Assembly (NCBI RefSeq): GCF_000177235.2
Contig: NC_014829.1
Span: 3,534,001-3,598,000 of the forward strand
Reading direction: 5' to 3'
Source of the DNA: Evansella cellulosilytica DSM 2522
GTDB taxonomy: Bacteria > Bacillota > Bacilli > Bacillales > Salisediminibacteriaceae
DNA: 64,000 nucleotides
In this document: piece after piece, positions 1 through 8,350 of the stretch
Position numbering within the stretch: position 1 is the stretch's first letter
How the letters are laid out: every line of letters starts with the position of its first letter
Made by a program: the position numbers and the translations under genes
The notes under the pieces: generated by a model
What the model was told of the DNA's origin: nothing
Seen by the model: only the letters and a program-made list of their open reading frames with translations
The model's database searches: none

Positions 1-473
1 CGATAAAAGAATATGCAGCTTACGCTAATTCGATTCAGTTTTGTTTATCAAAAGGGCTAGGTGCTCCAGTAGGATCCGTTTTAGTAGGAGATAAGGCCTT
101 TATCGACCGTGCTCGAAAAAAACGTAAAATGCTCGGTGGCGGATTAAGACAGGCAGGTGTGATAGCAGCCCCTGGATTATTAGCATTAAAATCAAATGTC
201 GATCGCCTTACCGAAGACCATGAAAATGCAAAAAGGCTCGCTAAAGCAATTGAACAATATACGGCACTAAAAGTCGTTAACAAAGTGGAAACAAATATTA
301 TTTTAGTTGAAACTTCTGCTTCTGAAAATTCTTCTCAAGAATGGTTACAAATTTTCAAAGCAAAAGGTATTTTGGCCGTTGCCTTTGCTCCAACAGTAAT
401 TAGATTTACTACCCACCTCGATATTTCAAAGGAAGATATCGATGAAGTTATTTCAACATTAAAGAATCTTTAA
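1..473 (+). CDS. Low-specificity L-threonine aldolase (3' part only)
   Basis: The frame is open from base 3, so the gene starts upstream of the window. The visible 156 residues are the C-terminal part of a fold-type I PLP enzyme. The FCLSKGLGAPVGS segment near the start carries the lysine that binds PLP in threonine/allo-threonine aldolases, and it is followed by the RKMLGGGLRQAG segment typical of that family. These enzymes cleave L-threonine or allo-threonine to glycine and acetaldehyde in the cytosol. The stop lies 27 bases before ytqA. The family call is fairly sure; the stereospecificity cannot be read from this fragment. Confidence 0.88.
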   Translation, partial: IKEYAAYANSIQFCLSKGLGAPVGSVLVGDKAFIDRARKKRKMLGGGLRQAGVIAAPGLLALKSNVDRLTEDHENAKRLAKAIEQYTALKVVNKVETNIILVETSASENSSQEWLQIFKAKGILAVAFAPTVIRFTTHLDISKEDIDEVISTLKNL

Positions 474-500
474 ATACACTTTTGAAAGGTTGTTATCATA

Positions 501-1457
501 ATGAACGAACAAGCACCTGCTTTTTTCGGCGATAAAAAGTATTATACGTGGAATGCACATTTACGAGCTGAATTTGGTGAAAAAATATTCAAGGTTCCCC
601 TTGATGGTGGTTTTGATTGTCCAAACCGTGACGGTAAAGTAGCTCATGGTGGATGCACGTTTTGTAGCGAGCGTGGGTCAGGTGATTTTGCCGGCGATCG
701 AAAGGACGACCTTGTCACACAATTTAAGACGATTAAGGAAAAACTACATCAAAAATGGAAAGCTGGTAAATATATCGGTTATTTCCAAGCATATACTAAT
801 ACGTATGCACCAGTCGAAGAGTTAAGAGAAATGTTTGAAGTCATTCTTGAACAAGATGATGTTGTCGGTTTGTCGATAGCTACTCGCCCAGATTGCCTTC
901 CAGACGATGTTGTTGAATATTTAGCCGAGTTAAATAAACGAACATATTTATGGGTTGAATTAGGTTTACAAACAGTTCACGAGCGAACTGCTGATCTTAT
1001 CAATAGAGCGCACGATTACGAATGCTATAAAGAAGGCGTAGACAAGCTAAGAAAGCACAATATTCGTGTTTGTTCGCATATTATAAACGGTTTACCTCTA
1101 GAAACAAAAGATATGATGTTGGAAACAGCACAGGAAGTTGCAAAGCTCGATGTCCAAGGCATAAAAATTCATTTACTACATTTATTAAAGAAAACACCTA
1201 TGGTAAAGCAATACGAAAAAGGACTACTTGAGTTTATGAGTAGTGAAGAATATATTCAACTCGTATGTGACCAATTAGAGGTACTCCCTCCTGAAATGAT
1301 CATTCACCGTCTTACCGGAGATGGTCCAGCTGATTTGATGATTGGCCCTATGTGGAGCTTAAACAAATGGGAAGTTCTAAATGGAATTGATGCTGAACTG
1401 AAGCGCCGCAATAGCTGGCAAGGAAAACATTATGTTCGTAATAAGGAGTACATTTAA
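501..1457 (+). CDS. ytqA: Radical SAM protein, YtqA/TIGR01212 family
   Basis: This 318-residue protein has the cysteines expected of a radical SAM [4Fe-4S] cluster at C40, C52 and C55 (CX11CX2C, ending GGCTFC), a spacing seen in the YhcC/YtqA branch related to Elp3. The GLQTVHERTADLINR stretch is also typical of that branch. It is translationally coupled to ytqB, because the TAA stop shares its last base with the next ATG. The same pair is found in B. subtilis. A role in tRNA modification has been proposed for this pair; that is family knowledge and is not shown here. Confidence 0.9.
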   Translation: MNEQAPAFFGDKKYYTWNAHLRAEFGEKIFKVPLDGGFDCPNRDGKVAHGGCTFCSERGSGDFAGDRKDDLVTQFKTIKEKLHQKWKAGKYIGYFQAYTNTYAPVEELREMFEVILEQDDVVGLSIATRPDCLPDDVVEYLAELNKRTYLWVELGLQTVHERTADLINRAHDYECYKEGVDKLRKHNIRVCSHIINGLPLETKDMMLETAQEVAKLDVQGIKIHLLHLLKKTPMVKQYEKGLLEFMSSEEYIQLVCDQLEVLPPEMIIHRLTGDGPADLMIGPMWSLNKWEVLNGIDAELKRRNSWQGKHYVRNKEYI

Positions 1458-2035
1458 TGATGAAGCTTTTAGGCGTTTTACCATTTGCAAGAGAACTATT
1501 GATGAAAGCAGTTACTGAAGGAGATGTTGTTATTGACGCCACAGCTGGAAAAGGTAATGACACGCTATTTTTATCGAAGCTCGTTAGTAACACCGGAAAA
1601 GTATATAGCTTTGATATACAAGAAGCTGCCATTACAGCAACGCGAAAAAAACTAGCTGAAAATAATCAAGATAGCAATGTACAATTGATTCATGATGGCC
1701 ACGAAAAGTTGTTAAACTATTTAGATCAAGATGATTATGAGAACATAGCAGGGGCAATCTTCAACTTAGGCTATTTACCTGGAAGCGATAAAACAGTAGT
1801 CACTACTCCGGAGACTACGATAAAAGCGATAGAACATATTATAAAGCATTTAAAGGTAGAAGGCATATTAGTACTCGTCGTTTACCACGGCCATGCTGAA
1901 GGTAAAGTGGAGAAAGATGCGCTCATCCCCTTCATCAGAGCCTTACCACAAGAGCATTTCCATGTTCTTGAATATCAATTTACAAACCAAATTAACAATC
2001 CACCATTTATTATAGCGATTGAGAAAAGAGGTTGA
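1457..2035 (+). CDS. ytqB: Class I SAM-dependent methyltransferase, YtqB family
   Basis: A 192-residue Rossmann-type methyltransferase. Motif I is VVIDATAGKGNDT at residues 25-36, and the motif IV region is FNLGYLPGSDK. The pattern matches the YtqB/rRNA-methylase-like family (PF06962), whose members have been linked to tRNA modification together with YtqA. The start overlaps the ytqA stop by one base, so the two genes form one operon. The stop codon (2033-2035) lies inside the left arm of a long perfect hairpin (2029-2070), so gene end and terminator overlap. Confidence 0.88.
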   Translation: MMKLLGVLPFARELLMKAVTEGDVVIDATAGKGNDTLFLSKLVSNTGKVYSFDIQEAAITATRKKLAENNQDSNVQLIHDGHEKLLNYLDQDDYENIAGAIFNLGYLPGSDKTVVTTPETTIKAIEHIIKHLKVEGILVLVVYHGHAEGKVEKDALIPFIRALPQEHFHVLEYQFTNQINNPPFIIAIEKRG

Positions 2036-2070
2036 CTTAAAAAGTTGCTTTTAACTTTTTAAGTCAACCT
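2029..2070 (+). terminator. Perfect 18-bp hairpin at ytqB stop (repeat-family member)
   Basis: Left arm 2029-2046, loop GCTTTT, right arm 2053-2070; the arms are exactly complementary and begin AGGTTGACTT. The left arm contains the ytqB stop codon. The outer stem matches the family of GGTTGACTC-type hairpins found at other gene ends in this window. Confidence 0.75.
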
Positions 2071-2281
2071 TTATTCAAGGTTCTGAGCCTGTGAAATGAT
2101 CAGTTTATCATGCTTATTAAGTAACCAAAACCAATACAATTTTTATATAGAAGTTGATATGACAGGAATCTAGGAGTTATCTTCCTCTACTAGTTAATCT
2201 GTCGAGACAATCCGAAAGCATTGGCGAATAAGCTTTGCTCGTTCCTACGGGAGGTAATAATCACCTCACGAATAAACTATA

Positions 2282-3148
2282 TCAGTCCAGACCACACTCA
2301 CTTATCCAGGCATTATAAAACGCCTCAACTGATGTGTACCGATTATGTTTTTCCTGTTCAACTGCCTTTTTTGCTATAGCATATAACGCTTTACTTCCTT
2401 CCCACTTAGAATAGGAACGATCAAGCTCTCCCCCTAATAATGCAAATGCTACAGCACCCATGTTAAATACATTCGTTTTCTCATCAATGGCCGCTCCCAA
2501 TTGAAATTCTTCAGGCGACATAAACCTTTTTGATCCCCAAAGCCTCCCCATTTCATTGACATAAGGCTTCTTTTCATAAAAATCAATGTCACATATTTTT
2601 GTCTGGTTATTTTTAAAATCATAAAGGATACTACCGTCGTAAAAATCAATTGCAACATATTTGTTTTTTTCAACATGAATATGAAATTGAAAAATCGTAT
2701 TTAGTGACTTTAATCGTAATTTAACAGGCATTTGCTTAAAACGATAGTATGGAGAATCTGGATGTTTATATTTATGTGGTGGTGGAAAATCCCCAGGAGA
2801 ATGGAGACTTTCTCCTTCAAACCAATCAAAAACGAGCGCATATCCATTTTCAACCTCAAAGTGATCTATTAAATTGACTAAACTATCATGCTTTAATTGC
2901 TCGTATATAGGAATACATTTTTTAAGTCTTGCGATAGCATCCTCTCTTTTCCCTTCATAATTGACGGTTTTTGCTCCTGCATACTTAACAAACTTTTTCA
3001 CTCCACCATCCATAACACCAAAGCATAAATTTCCTGAATCTTGTTCTGAAAAAACGCGAAACACTTTACCTACACCTTTTAACCAATCGAAAGACTCTAC
3101 TTCCTTTAATGAAAAAATAACATCATCTACTTTTACGGTTCTTATCAT
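2282..3148 (-). CDS. Protein-kinase-like protein (degenerate Ser/Thr kinase fold)
   Basis: 288 residues from an ATG placed 5 bases after GGAGG; an upstream in-frame ATG would include that site. The order of elements resembles a eukaryotic-type kinase: a KKFVK segment in the N-lobe, hinge-like VFDWFEGESL, a catalytic-loop-like AIDFYDGSILYD, and CDIDFYE where DFG is expected, followed by WGSKRFMSPEE resembling the activation-loop APE region. The canonical HRD and DFG triplets are absent. It may be an atypical kinase or a pseudokinase. No membrane segment is present. It stands alone between ytqB and ytpB, convergent with ytqB. Substrate unknown. Confidence 0.65.
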   Translation of the reverse strand: MIRTVKVDDVIFSLKEVESFDWLKGVGKVFRVFSEQDSGNLCFGVMDGGVKKFVKYAGAKTVNYEGKREDAIARLKKCIPIYEQLKHDSLVNLIDHFEVENGYALVFDWFEGESLHSPGDFPPPHKYKHPDSPYYRFKQMPVKLRLKSLNTIFQFHIHVEKNKYVAIDFYDGSILYDFKNNQTKICDIDFYEKKPYVNEMGRLWGSKRFMSPEEFQLGAAIDEKTNVFNMGAVAFALLGGELDRSYSKWEGSKALYAIAKKAVEQEKHNRYTSVEAFYNAWISECGLD

Positions 3149-3242
3149 TAAAACCTCCATTACAGTGATAAGTATAATTTCCATATCAACAAGAAAAATC
3201 CTCTTTCTTTATTACGTTGTATAATACGGTCTTTTCTTTGGA

Positions 3243-3322
3243 GCAGTGGAATTTCGCTGTAGCTCTTAAAGTACTAGTGAGTGATCTTCTCGCTAGTACG
3301 CACGGCGAAAAAATTCCACTGC
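3243..3322. repeat. 80-bp palindromic dispersed repeat, copy A
   Basis: An outer inverted repeat (GCAGTGGAATTT and AAATTCCACTGC) encloses an inner one (GTACTAGTGAG and CTCGCTAGTAC). It is almost identical to 24856-24937 and related to sequences at 6033, 8174, 17342 and 56461. Confidence 0.8.
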
Positions 3323-3349
3323 CAATTATACTTTCGTATCTTTTAAAAA

Positions 3350-3373
3350 AAGAACTGCCACTTTGCAGTTCTT
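3350..3373 (-). terminator. Terminator of ytpA-ytpB
   Basis: The 9-bp arms AAGAACTGC and GCAGTTCTT lie just downstream of the ytpB stop. On the minus strand they are followed by a run of T. Confidence 0.7.
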
Positions 3374-3382
3374 CTCACTTTA

Positions 3383-4444
3383 TTACGTACCACTAGCTCT
3401 TCGATAAAGCCAACCGTTCACATAGAAGAACATCGTTGGTGCTCCTCCACTGCGGATAAAGCGATGCCCTTGTTTACGAAGATGCGGATCTTGTTTTACC
3501 TTTTCGTCTGCTAAATAGATGGCTAGTAAGCCATTATTGATCAATCTATGAAATTTCCAATCTGGCAAGTCGCGAATACTCTTATCTGCTTGACGGAAAA
3601 AGTGAACGAGCCTGTCCATCATTTCCTCTTCATCTTTATAATAAAAACAAAAGTTTAAATCTCCACCAAGTCGGTCCTCTTCTTGATCTATAAAATAATC
3701 CATTAAAATATGTAAGCCTTGTACCCAAGGAAAATATCCTTCCTTCACTTTCAAAGCCTTTTCTTCTGTAAAGTTTTCATATGTAGAGTAAGCGGTTAAG
3801 CAGAAAATACCTAGCGTTGACCCTGTGCTAGCCGAAAACTCATACCACGTCATTGGTGGGACTTCCTTTTCAAATTCTGCAAACCATTTTTCTAATCGTG
3901 GAACACGTTCTTCCTTTTTCACATGCTTATGTACTTGGAGATCACTATATAAATTGGCTAAATGTATATTCGCCTCTTTTACGACTTTGTAGCTTGGAAA
4001 TTTACTAATACATTTTTGACAAGTTTTCACAAGACTTTCTAAATAGCCGCCGTCATCTTTTTCTTCACGGAAACGATAGTAATCCTTCACTTCTGCTCCA
4101 GGAGTCAGTGCATCTGGCATCGACTCATGTAATGCACGAAAATCATTTGGATCAAGAGACGTACTTCGGTCACATAAGTTATCTAAATAATCACTTATCG
4201 TTTGATATGCTACTACAAATTCAATTACTTCATCTCTTCTTTCTTTTGCCAATATTCCGTAAATAGAGCCACCCTCACAGTGAAAGGTTTTTGATTCAAT
4301 GCTAGCTAACGCCTGCTTCCTTAATTCTTCATTAGGAATTTCCTGTGCTTTCTTTTTCCAGAATTGTAAATATTCATGGACTTTTGGTAAAACAAATTTA
4401 TACACATGGAACATTAATGTCCATGAGGAGGTTGGAATTTTCAT
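3383..4444 (-). CDS. ytpB: Tetraprenyl-beta-curcumene synthase (DUF2600)
   Basis: A 353-residue protein of the YtpB family. In B. subtilis, YtpB cyclises all-trans tetraprenyl diphosphate (C35) to tetraprenyl-beta-curcumene, the first step to sesquarterpenes. The SIESKTFHCEGGSIYG segment near residue 50, the SDYLDNLCDR segment near residue 100 and the FIRSGGAPTMFFYVN tail are characteristic. There is no signal peptide. The start follows GGAAGGAG. The gene lies 37 bases after ytpA in the same operon, as in B. subtilis. The assignment rests on family resemblance plus synteny. Confidence 0.87.
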   Translation of the reverse strand: MKIPTSSWTLMFHVYKFVLPKVHEYLQFWKKKAQEIPNEELRKQALASIESKTFHCEGGSIYGILAKERRDEVIEFVVAYQTISDYLDNLCDRSTSLDPNDFRALHESMPDALTPGAEVKDYYRFREEKDDGGYLESLVKTCQKCISKFPSYKVVKEANIHLANLYSDLQVHKHVKKEERVPRLEKWFAEFEKEVPPMTWYEFSASTGSTLGIFCLTAYSTYENFTEEKALKVKEGYFPWVQGLHILMDYFIDQEEDRLGGDLNFCFYYKDEEEMMDRLVHFFRQADKSIRDLPDWKFHRLINNGLLAIYLADEKVKQDPHLRKQGHRFIRSGGAPTMFFYVNGWLYRRASGT

Positions 4445-4481
4445 ACTTCGTCTCCTTCCTTCAACATTGCCTTTTACTTTA

Positions 4482-5267
4482 TCATGATCGCTGTAATGTT
4501 ACAAACCCTATCAAGTGAGCTAATACTTTATGGCGCTCAGGCTCGTTTAATACTTCGTGATATAAATGATCCCATTCTTTATAGTATTTATTTGATATAG
4601 GTAAACGGTCGAACCATTCCTTCGCCTTATGTTTATTCGTAATTAAGTCTCCTCCAGCTTGTGTTACTAAAAGAGGTACATCCGGAAATTCATTTACATT
4701 CTCAATCGCATTTGTCATCGCCTTGTCTAATTCTCGGTACCAGCGAACACTCACCTTTTTGATTAGCTTATCGTCATGCTTATCACGACTTCGCATCCAC
4801 TCATCTCTAGTGCCTGATCCTGGTACTAATCCAGATGGAAACCGAAAGCTTGGATAAACAACATTTAAAATATGAGCAGCAACTTTTTTATTAAAGTCAG
4901 GTTCATTCACTAATCCTAAGCACGGGGATGATAATACTACAGCATGTGGCAAAGCAGCTTTTTGTAACGACATCAACGTGTGAATAGAAATCAGTGATCC
5001 CATACTATGTCCAAGTAATATGATTGGCACATCATACTTTGTTGCTTCATTTAACCATTTTTTTACGACTTGGATGTAGTCATGAAAGGAGTTAATATGG
5101 CCTCTTGGTCCAGTTGTCGTCCCTTGGCCAGGCAAATCTCCTTGTATGACATTGTATTGGAGCTTGTTCAATTGTTCTCTCACCCATTTATAGCGTACAT
5201 GATATTCACCAGCTCCATGCACGATAACAAAAACACCTTTAGGCTTTTCAACTTCCCATTTCCACAT
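4482..5267 (-). CDS. ytpA: Alpha/beta hydrolase, YtpA-type lysophospholipase
   Basis: 261 residues with an alpha/beta-hydrolase core: an oxyanion-loop-like VHGAGEYHVRY, nucleophile elbow GHSMGS (Ser88), and a C-terminal WDHLYHEVLNE segment carrying the probable catalytic histidine. That arrangement is typical of monoacylglycerol lipase/lysophospholipase proteins. In B. subtilis, YtpA is reported to make the phospholipid antibiotic bacilysocin. It is the first gene of the ytpA-ytpB pair. The start follows GGAAGGGAG. There is no signal peptide, so it is probably cytosolic or peripheral at the membrane. Confidence 0.82.
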   Translation of the reverse strand: MWKWEVEKPKGVFVIVHGAGEYHVRYKWVREQLNKLQYNVIQGDLPGQGTTTGPRGHINSFHDYIQVVKKWLNEATKYDVPIILLGHSMGSLISIHTLMSLQKAALPHAVVLSSPCLGLVNEPDFNKKVAAHILNVVYPSFRFPSGLVPGSGTRDEWMRSRDKHDDKLIKKVSVRWYRELDKAMTNAIENVNEFPDVPLLVTQAGGDLITNKHKAKEWFDRLPISNKYYKEWDHLYHEVLNEPERHKVLAHLIGFVTLQRS

Positions 5268-5423
5268 CGCAAAAACTCCCTTCCTTCATATCTTCTCTTT
5301 CTCATACTTATTCGTCAAGTGACATACTATTGACATTTCCCTGAACAATAACATTTTGGTAATATGTTATTAACTGATAAAAGTTATCCATAAAATGTTA
5401 TATGGAAAAGGAGGCGTAAGTCA

Positions 5424-5936
5424 ATGATTTACCCATATAGAGATAAATCTCCAGAAATAGATGACTCTGTATTTATTGCTGATGGAGCAGTAGTTACTGG
5501 GGATGTATCAATCGGAGAAAAATCAAGCGTTTGGTTTAATACTGTAATCCGAGGAGATGTGGCACCCACAATTATTGGTAAGAACGTGAACATACAAGAT
5601 AATAGCGTATTGCATCAAAGTCCAAATAACCCACTTATTCTTGAAGATGGTGTTACTATTGGACATCAATGCACGTTACATAGTAGCGTCATAAGAAAGC
5701 ATGCACTAATCGGAATGGGTTCAATCATTTTAGATGGCGCGGAAATTGGAGAAGGTGCTTTTATAGGGGCTGGAAGTCTCGTCCCACAAGGGAAAAAAAT
5801 CCCTCCTCGATCACTAGCATTTGGCCGCCCAGCAAAAGTGGTCAGAAAATTATCAGACAACGACATGATGGATATGGACAGAATTAGAAGAGAATACGTA
5901 GAAAAAGGACAATATTATAAAGGACTCAAAGACTAA
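5424..5936 (+). CDS. ytoA: Gamma-carbonic-anhydrase-like hexapeptide protein
   Basis: A 170-residue left-handed beta-helix protein with repeated hexapeptide turns. His64, His81 and His86 (NSVLH, GHQCTLH) occupy the zinc-ligand positions of gamma-class carbonic anhydrases such as Cam/CamH and YrdA. It is divergent from ytpA and preceded by AAAAGGAGG. B. subtilis YtoA is the syntenic equivalent. Whether it has carbonic anhydrase activity is not settled for this group. Confidence 0.87.
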   Translation: MIYPYRDKSPEIDDSVFIADGAVVTGDVSIGEKSSVWFNTVIRGDVAPTIIGKNVNIQDNSVLHQSPNNPLILEDGVTIGHQCTLHSSVIRKHALIGMGSIILDGAEIGEGAFIGAGSLVPQGKKIPPRSLAFGRPAKVVRKLSDNDMMDMDRIRREYVEKGQYYKGLKD

Positions 5937-6032
5937 TCATTGTCCCAAAAGTGAATAGGAGTCCTGCCAATGGCTACATTCGCTGCGCACATATTACAAA
6001 AAACGTTATAACTGCTATTAACTTATCTTTAA

Positions 6033-6090
6033 AGCAGAGGAATTCCTCCGCATCTTTAAGTACTAGTTAGTGATTTTCAGTGGTCACTAA
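6033..6090. repeat. Degraded 80-bp palindromic repeat, copy B
   Basis: GCAGAGGAATT...TTTAAGTACTAGTTAGTGA aligns with the left half of the element at 3243-3322. The right half is degraded. Confidence 0.55.
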
Positions 6091-6125
6091 AAAATACAGA
6101 GCACTTTTACAGGGCATTTATTTGT

Positions 6126-6201
6126 ATTGCAGTCGCTCGCCTGATAGGAGAAACCGAATCCTATCAGGCTTTTTAACGATTGCGATGACTTCGCACATTG
6201 C
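6126..6201. repeat. ATTGC-bounded inverted repeat
   Basis: Outer arms ATTGCAGTCGCTCG and CGATGACTTCGCACATTGC surround a perfect inner stem GCCTGATAGGA/TCCTATCAGGC. It has the same architecture as 17437-17521 and 53084-53174. Confidence 0.6.
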
Positions 6202-6205
6202 TTAG

Positions 6206-6248
6206 AGGTGGACTCAAAAGGTAAAAAATCGATCTTTTGAGTCCACCT
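6206..6248. terminator. Covarying hairpin family, GGTGGACTC type
   Basis: 15-bp arms 6206-6220 and 6234-6248 are fully complementary. The loop (GTAAAAAATCGAT) matches other family members. The position fits a terminator in either direction. Confidence 0.7.
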
Positions 6249-6355
6249 TTATCTATATTTTTAAATTTCTTAGCAAAAGCTTCACATTTACATTATATTT
6301 CCTTAAAACTTTTTTATTAGAATTTTAAGTAGAACAATAAGGGAGGTTTAAAAAA

Positions 6356-6886
6356 GTGGAAAAAGCCCGTTACTGGTTTTACGAACAAGATTGTTCAATC
6401 TTTCGTCTTATTAACCGTGCAGAACAAGAGTCCTTTTACCATCGAATCATGGGAATGATTACTCATTTAGGTGGTGCACGATTTACAATACTTTTTTGCG
6501 TTATTACACTTATCTTCTTTCAAAACGAATTAAAAGCTATTGCCATTATTTCATCTTTATCTTTAGCTTGTAGCCATGCCCTGGCAATCATGATTAAAAA
6601 AATTGTCCCAAGACTTCGCCCATACCTAGCTATAAATTATTCTTATGTTGCGAAAAACCCTTTAAAGGATTCATCTTTTCCATCTGGGCATACGACAGCT
6701 ATTTTTTCATTACTCTTACCTTACATGTTTTTTGCTAACATCTTAATACCTATATTACTCCCTATTGCAATACTAGTTGCCATTTCAAGAATTACGATCG
6801 GATTACATTATCCATCTGATGTTATTGCTGGTGCATTTCTAGGTTTTATTACCGTTATTAGCATCATGTATGTTTACCCTTTTTAA
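6356..6886 (+). CDS. PAP2-family phosphatase (undecaprenyl-diphosphatase-like)
   Basis: A 176-residue integral membrane protein with about five hydrophobic segments. It has the three phosphatidic-acid-phosphatase type 2 motifs: KKIVPRLRPY near residues 81-90, PSGHTTA, and SRITIGLHYPSDV. Size and motifs fit small BcrC/YbjG-type enzymes that hydrolyse undecaprenyl pyrophosphate or other lipid phosphates on the outer face of the membrane. The start is GTG, 9 bases after GGGAGG. It forms a two-gene operon with the glycosyltransferase 18 bases downstream. The lipid substrate cannot be told from sequence. Confidence 0.85.
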   Translation: MEKARYWFYEQDCSIFRLINRAEQESFYHRIMGMITHLGGARFTILFCVITLIFFQNELKAIAIISSLSLACSHALAIMIKKIVPRLRPYLAINYSYVAKNPLKDSSFPSGHTTAIFSLLLPYMFFANILIPILLPIAILVAISRITIGLHYPSDVIAGAFLGFITVISIMYVYPF

Positions 6887-6904
6887 CAATAAGGAGGAAA
6901 AAAA

Positions 6905-8059
6905 ATGCGTATTGCTTTATTCTCTGATACTTTCACTCCTCAAGTAAATGGCGTTTCTAAAACAATGAATCGATTAGTTCATTATTTAGGAAAGGAAAAG
7001 ATTGATTATGATATTTTTGTTCCTGAACTAAATGACGATGAATCGCTATTTAACGGAAATGTACACCGATTTGCCAGTTTACCTTTTATCCTCTACCCAG
7101 AATGCAGAATAGCACTCCCTAACGTATTAACAATTCGACAACGGCTACATGCTTTACAGCCAGAGCTTATCCATATTGCTACTCCATTTAATATGGGGCT
7201 ATGTGGTTTACACTATTCCAACAAATATCACGTACCTTTTGTTGCTTCCTACCATACACATTTTGATCATTACCTACACTACTATAAATTGGGCTTTATG
7301 CTCCCCTGGATTTGGAAATATCAGCAATGGTTTCATCGTGATGCAAAAAGAGTTTTTGTTCCTTCTAAAGAAACAATGTCTCATTTAGAAAAAAAGGGAT
7401 TTCAACATTTATCACTGTGGCAAAGAGGTGTTGATTGCGATTTATTTCATCCTAATTACGATCCTAAATATTTCCGGCAGAAGTACAGTATTAACAAAAA
7501 ATATATACTACTTTACGTTGGGAGACTTGCACCTGAAAAGGATCTTCACATTCTTTCTGAAGTCATTTCAAATATGCCATCACATCAAAAAGAACTGATT
7601 CAATGGGTATTCGTTGGAGAGGGTCCGATGAAGGATGAATTAAAAGAAAAGCATAGGGATGATGTTATATTTACTGGCTATTTAGATGGAGAAGAACTTG
7701 CAAGTGCGTATTCGTCTGCCGATTTATTTGTTTTCCCTTCGACATCAGAAACATTTGGGAATGTCGTATTAGAATCTCTTGCTTCAGGTACACCAGCCAT
7801 CGTTTCTAATAGCGGTGGAGTAAAAGAGATCGTGACAAACGGAGAAACTGGAATGATATGTCCTGGGAAAAAAGCAGATGCATTTCTAAAAAGCATTACG
7901 ACTATATTATTTACGCAGGATTTAAATAAAAAAATGAGTTTGAAAGCAAGAGCGTACGCTAAAACACAATCATGGAATCATATATTTTCTAACTTAGTGA
8001 GTGAGTACGAGCAAGTTATATATGAAAACGAACAGAGGTCTAATCGTATTGCACAATAA
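6905..8059 (+). CDS. GT4-family glycosyltransferase
   Basis: A 384-residue GT-B protein. The N-terminus MRIALFSDTFTPQVNGVSKT matches group 1 (GT4) transferases of the MgtA/PimB branch. The C-terminal half has GRLAPEKD and the EX7E region ETFGNVVLESLASGTPAIVS, which bind the nucleotide sugar. Bacterial homologues transfer mannose or glucose to lipid acceptors. The neighbouring PAP2 phosphatase suggests membrane glycolipid metabolism, which is inference. It has a strong RBS, AAGGAGGA. Confidence 0.85.
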   Translation: MRIALFSDTFTPQVNGVSKTMNRLVHYLGKEKIDYDIFVPELNDDESLFNGNVHRFASLPFILYPECRIALPNVLTIRQRLHALQPELIHIATPFNMGLCGLHYSNKYHVPFVASYHTHFDHYLHYYKLGFMLPWIWKYQQWFHRDAKRVFVPSKETMSHLEKKGFQHLSLWQRGVDCDLFHPNYDPKYFRQKYSINKKYILLYVGRLAPEKDLHILSEVISNMPSHQKELIQWVFVGEGPMKDELKEKHRDDVIFTGYLDGEELASAYSSADLFVFPSTSETFGNVVLESLASGTPAIVSNSGGVKEIVTNGETGMICPGKKADAFLKSITTILFTQDLNKKMSLKARAYAKTQSWNHIFSNLVSEYEQVIYENEQRSNRIAQ

Positions 8060-8105
8060 GAAAAACTAAAAACGAGCTTCAAGCTCGTTTTTAGTCTTTT
8101 CTTTT
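8059..8105 (+). terminator. Terminator of PAP2-GT operon
   Basis: The 14-bp arms CTAAAAACGAGCTT and AAGCTCGTTTTTAG lie directly after the stop, followed by TCTTTTCTTTT. Near-identical stems occur at 17291, 24804 and 56411. Confidence 0.85.
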
Positions 8106-8140
8106 AAAAGGTCGAATTTTTACCTTTTGAGTCAACCTCT
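8106..8140. repeat. Truncated, inverted copy of covarying hairpin family
   Basis: It reads AAAAGGTCGAATTTTTACCTTTTGAGTCAACCTC, the loop and one arm of the family in inverse orientation. The other outer arm is missing. Confidence 0.6.
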
Positions 8141-8173
8141 AGCTTTTGAGACAGTCGCGTCTTTTCTATTATT

Positions 8174-8245
8174 AGTGGTGGAATTGCGTTGCGTGTATCT
8201 AATAAAGAACTAATGAGTACTCTTATCCTTAGCGTGCACGGTGTC
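8174..8245. repeat. 80-bp palindromic repeat, diverged copy C
   Basis: GTGGTGGAATTGCGTTGCG...AGCGTGCACGGTG aligns along the length of the element at 3243-3322, with many substitutions. Confidence 0.55.
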
Positions 8246-8350
8246 TCAGTACCATTAAAGTATGCAACATCGAATTCCGATATAATCAGTTTTATTTTAC
8301 TGGAGGTTGTCCAATTTCCTTATCGAAAAGACTGGGCGGTCACACATTTC

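Larger units (their letters stand above)
5937..6355. other. Gene-free 419-bp stretch built of repeats
   Basis: No credible ORF. It contains a degraded copy of the 80-bp palindrome (6033-6090), a GCAATG-type inverted repeat (6126-6201) with an inner perfect arm pair GCCTGATAGGA and TCCTATCAGGC, and a GGTGGACTC-type hairpin (6206-6248). The ribosome binding site GGGAGG of the next gene is at its right end. Confidence 0.7.

Noticed and set aside
3149-3242. Upstream start for the kinase-like gene at 3184
   Set aside because: The extra 12 codons cover the GGAGG site that serves the ATG at 3148.
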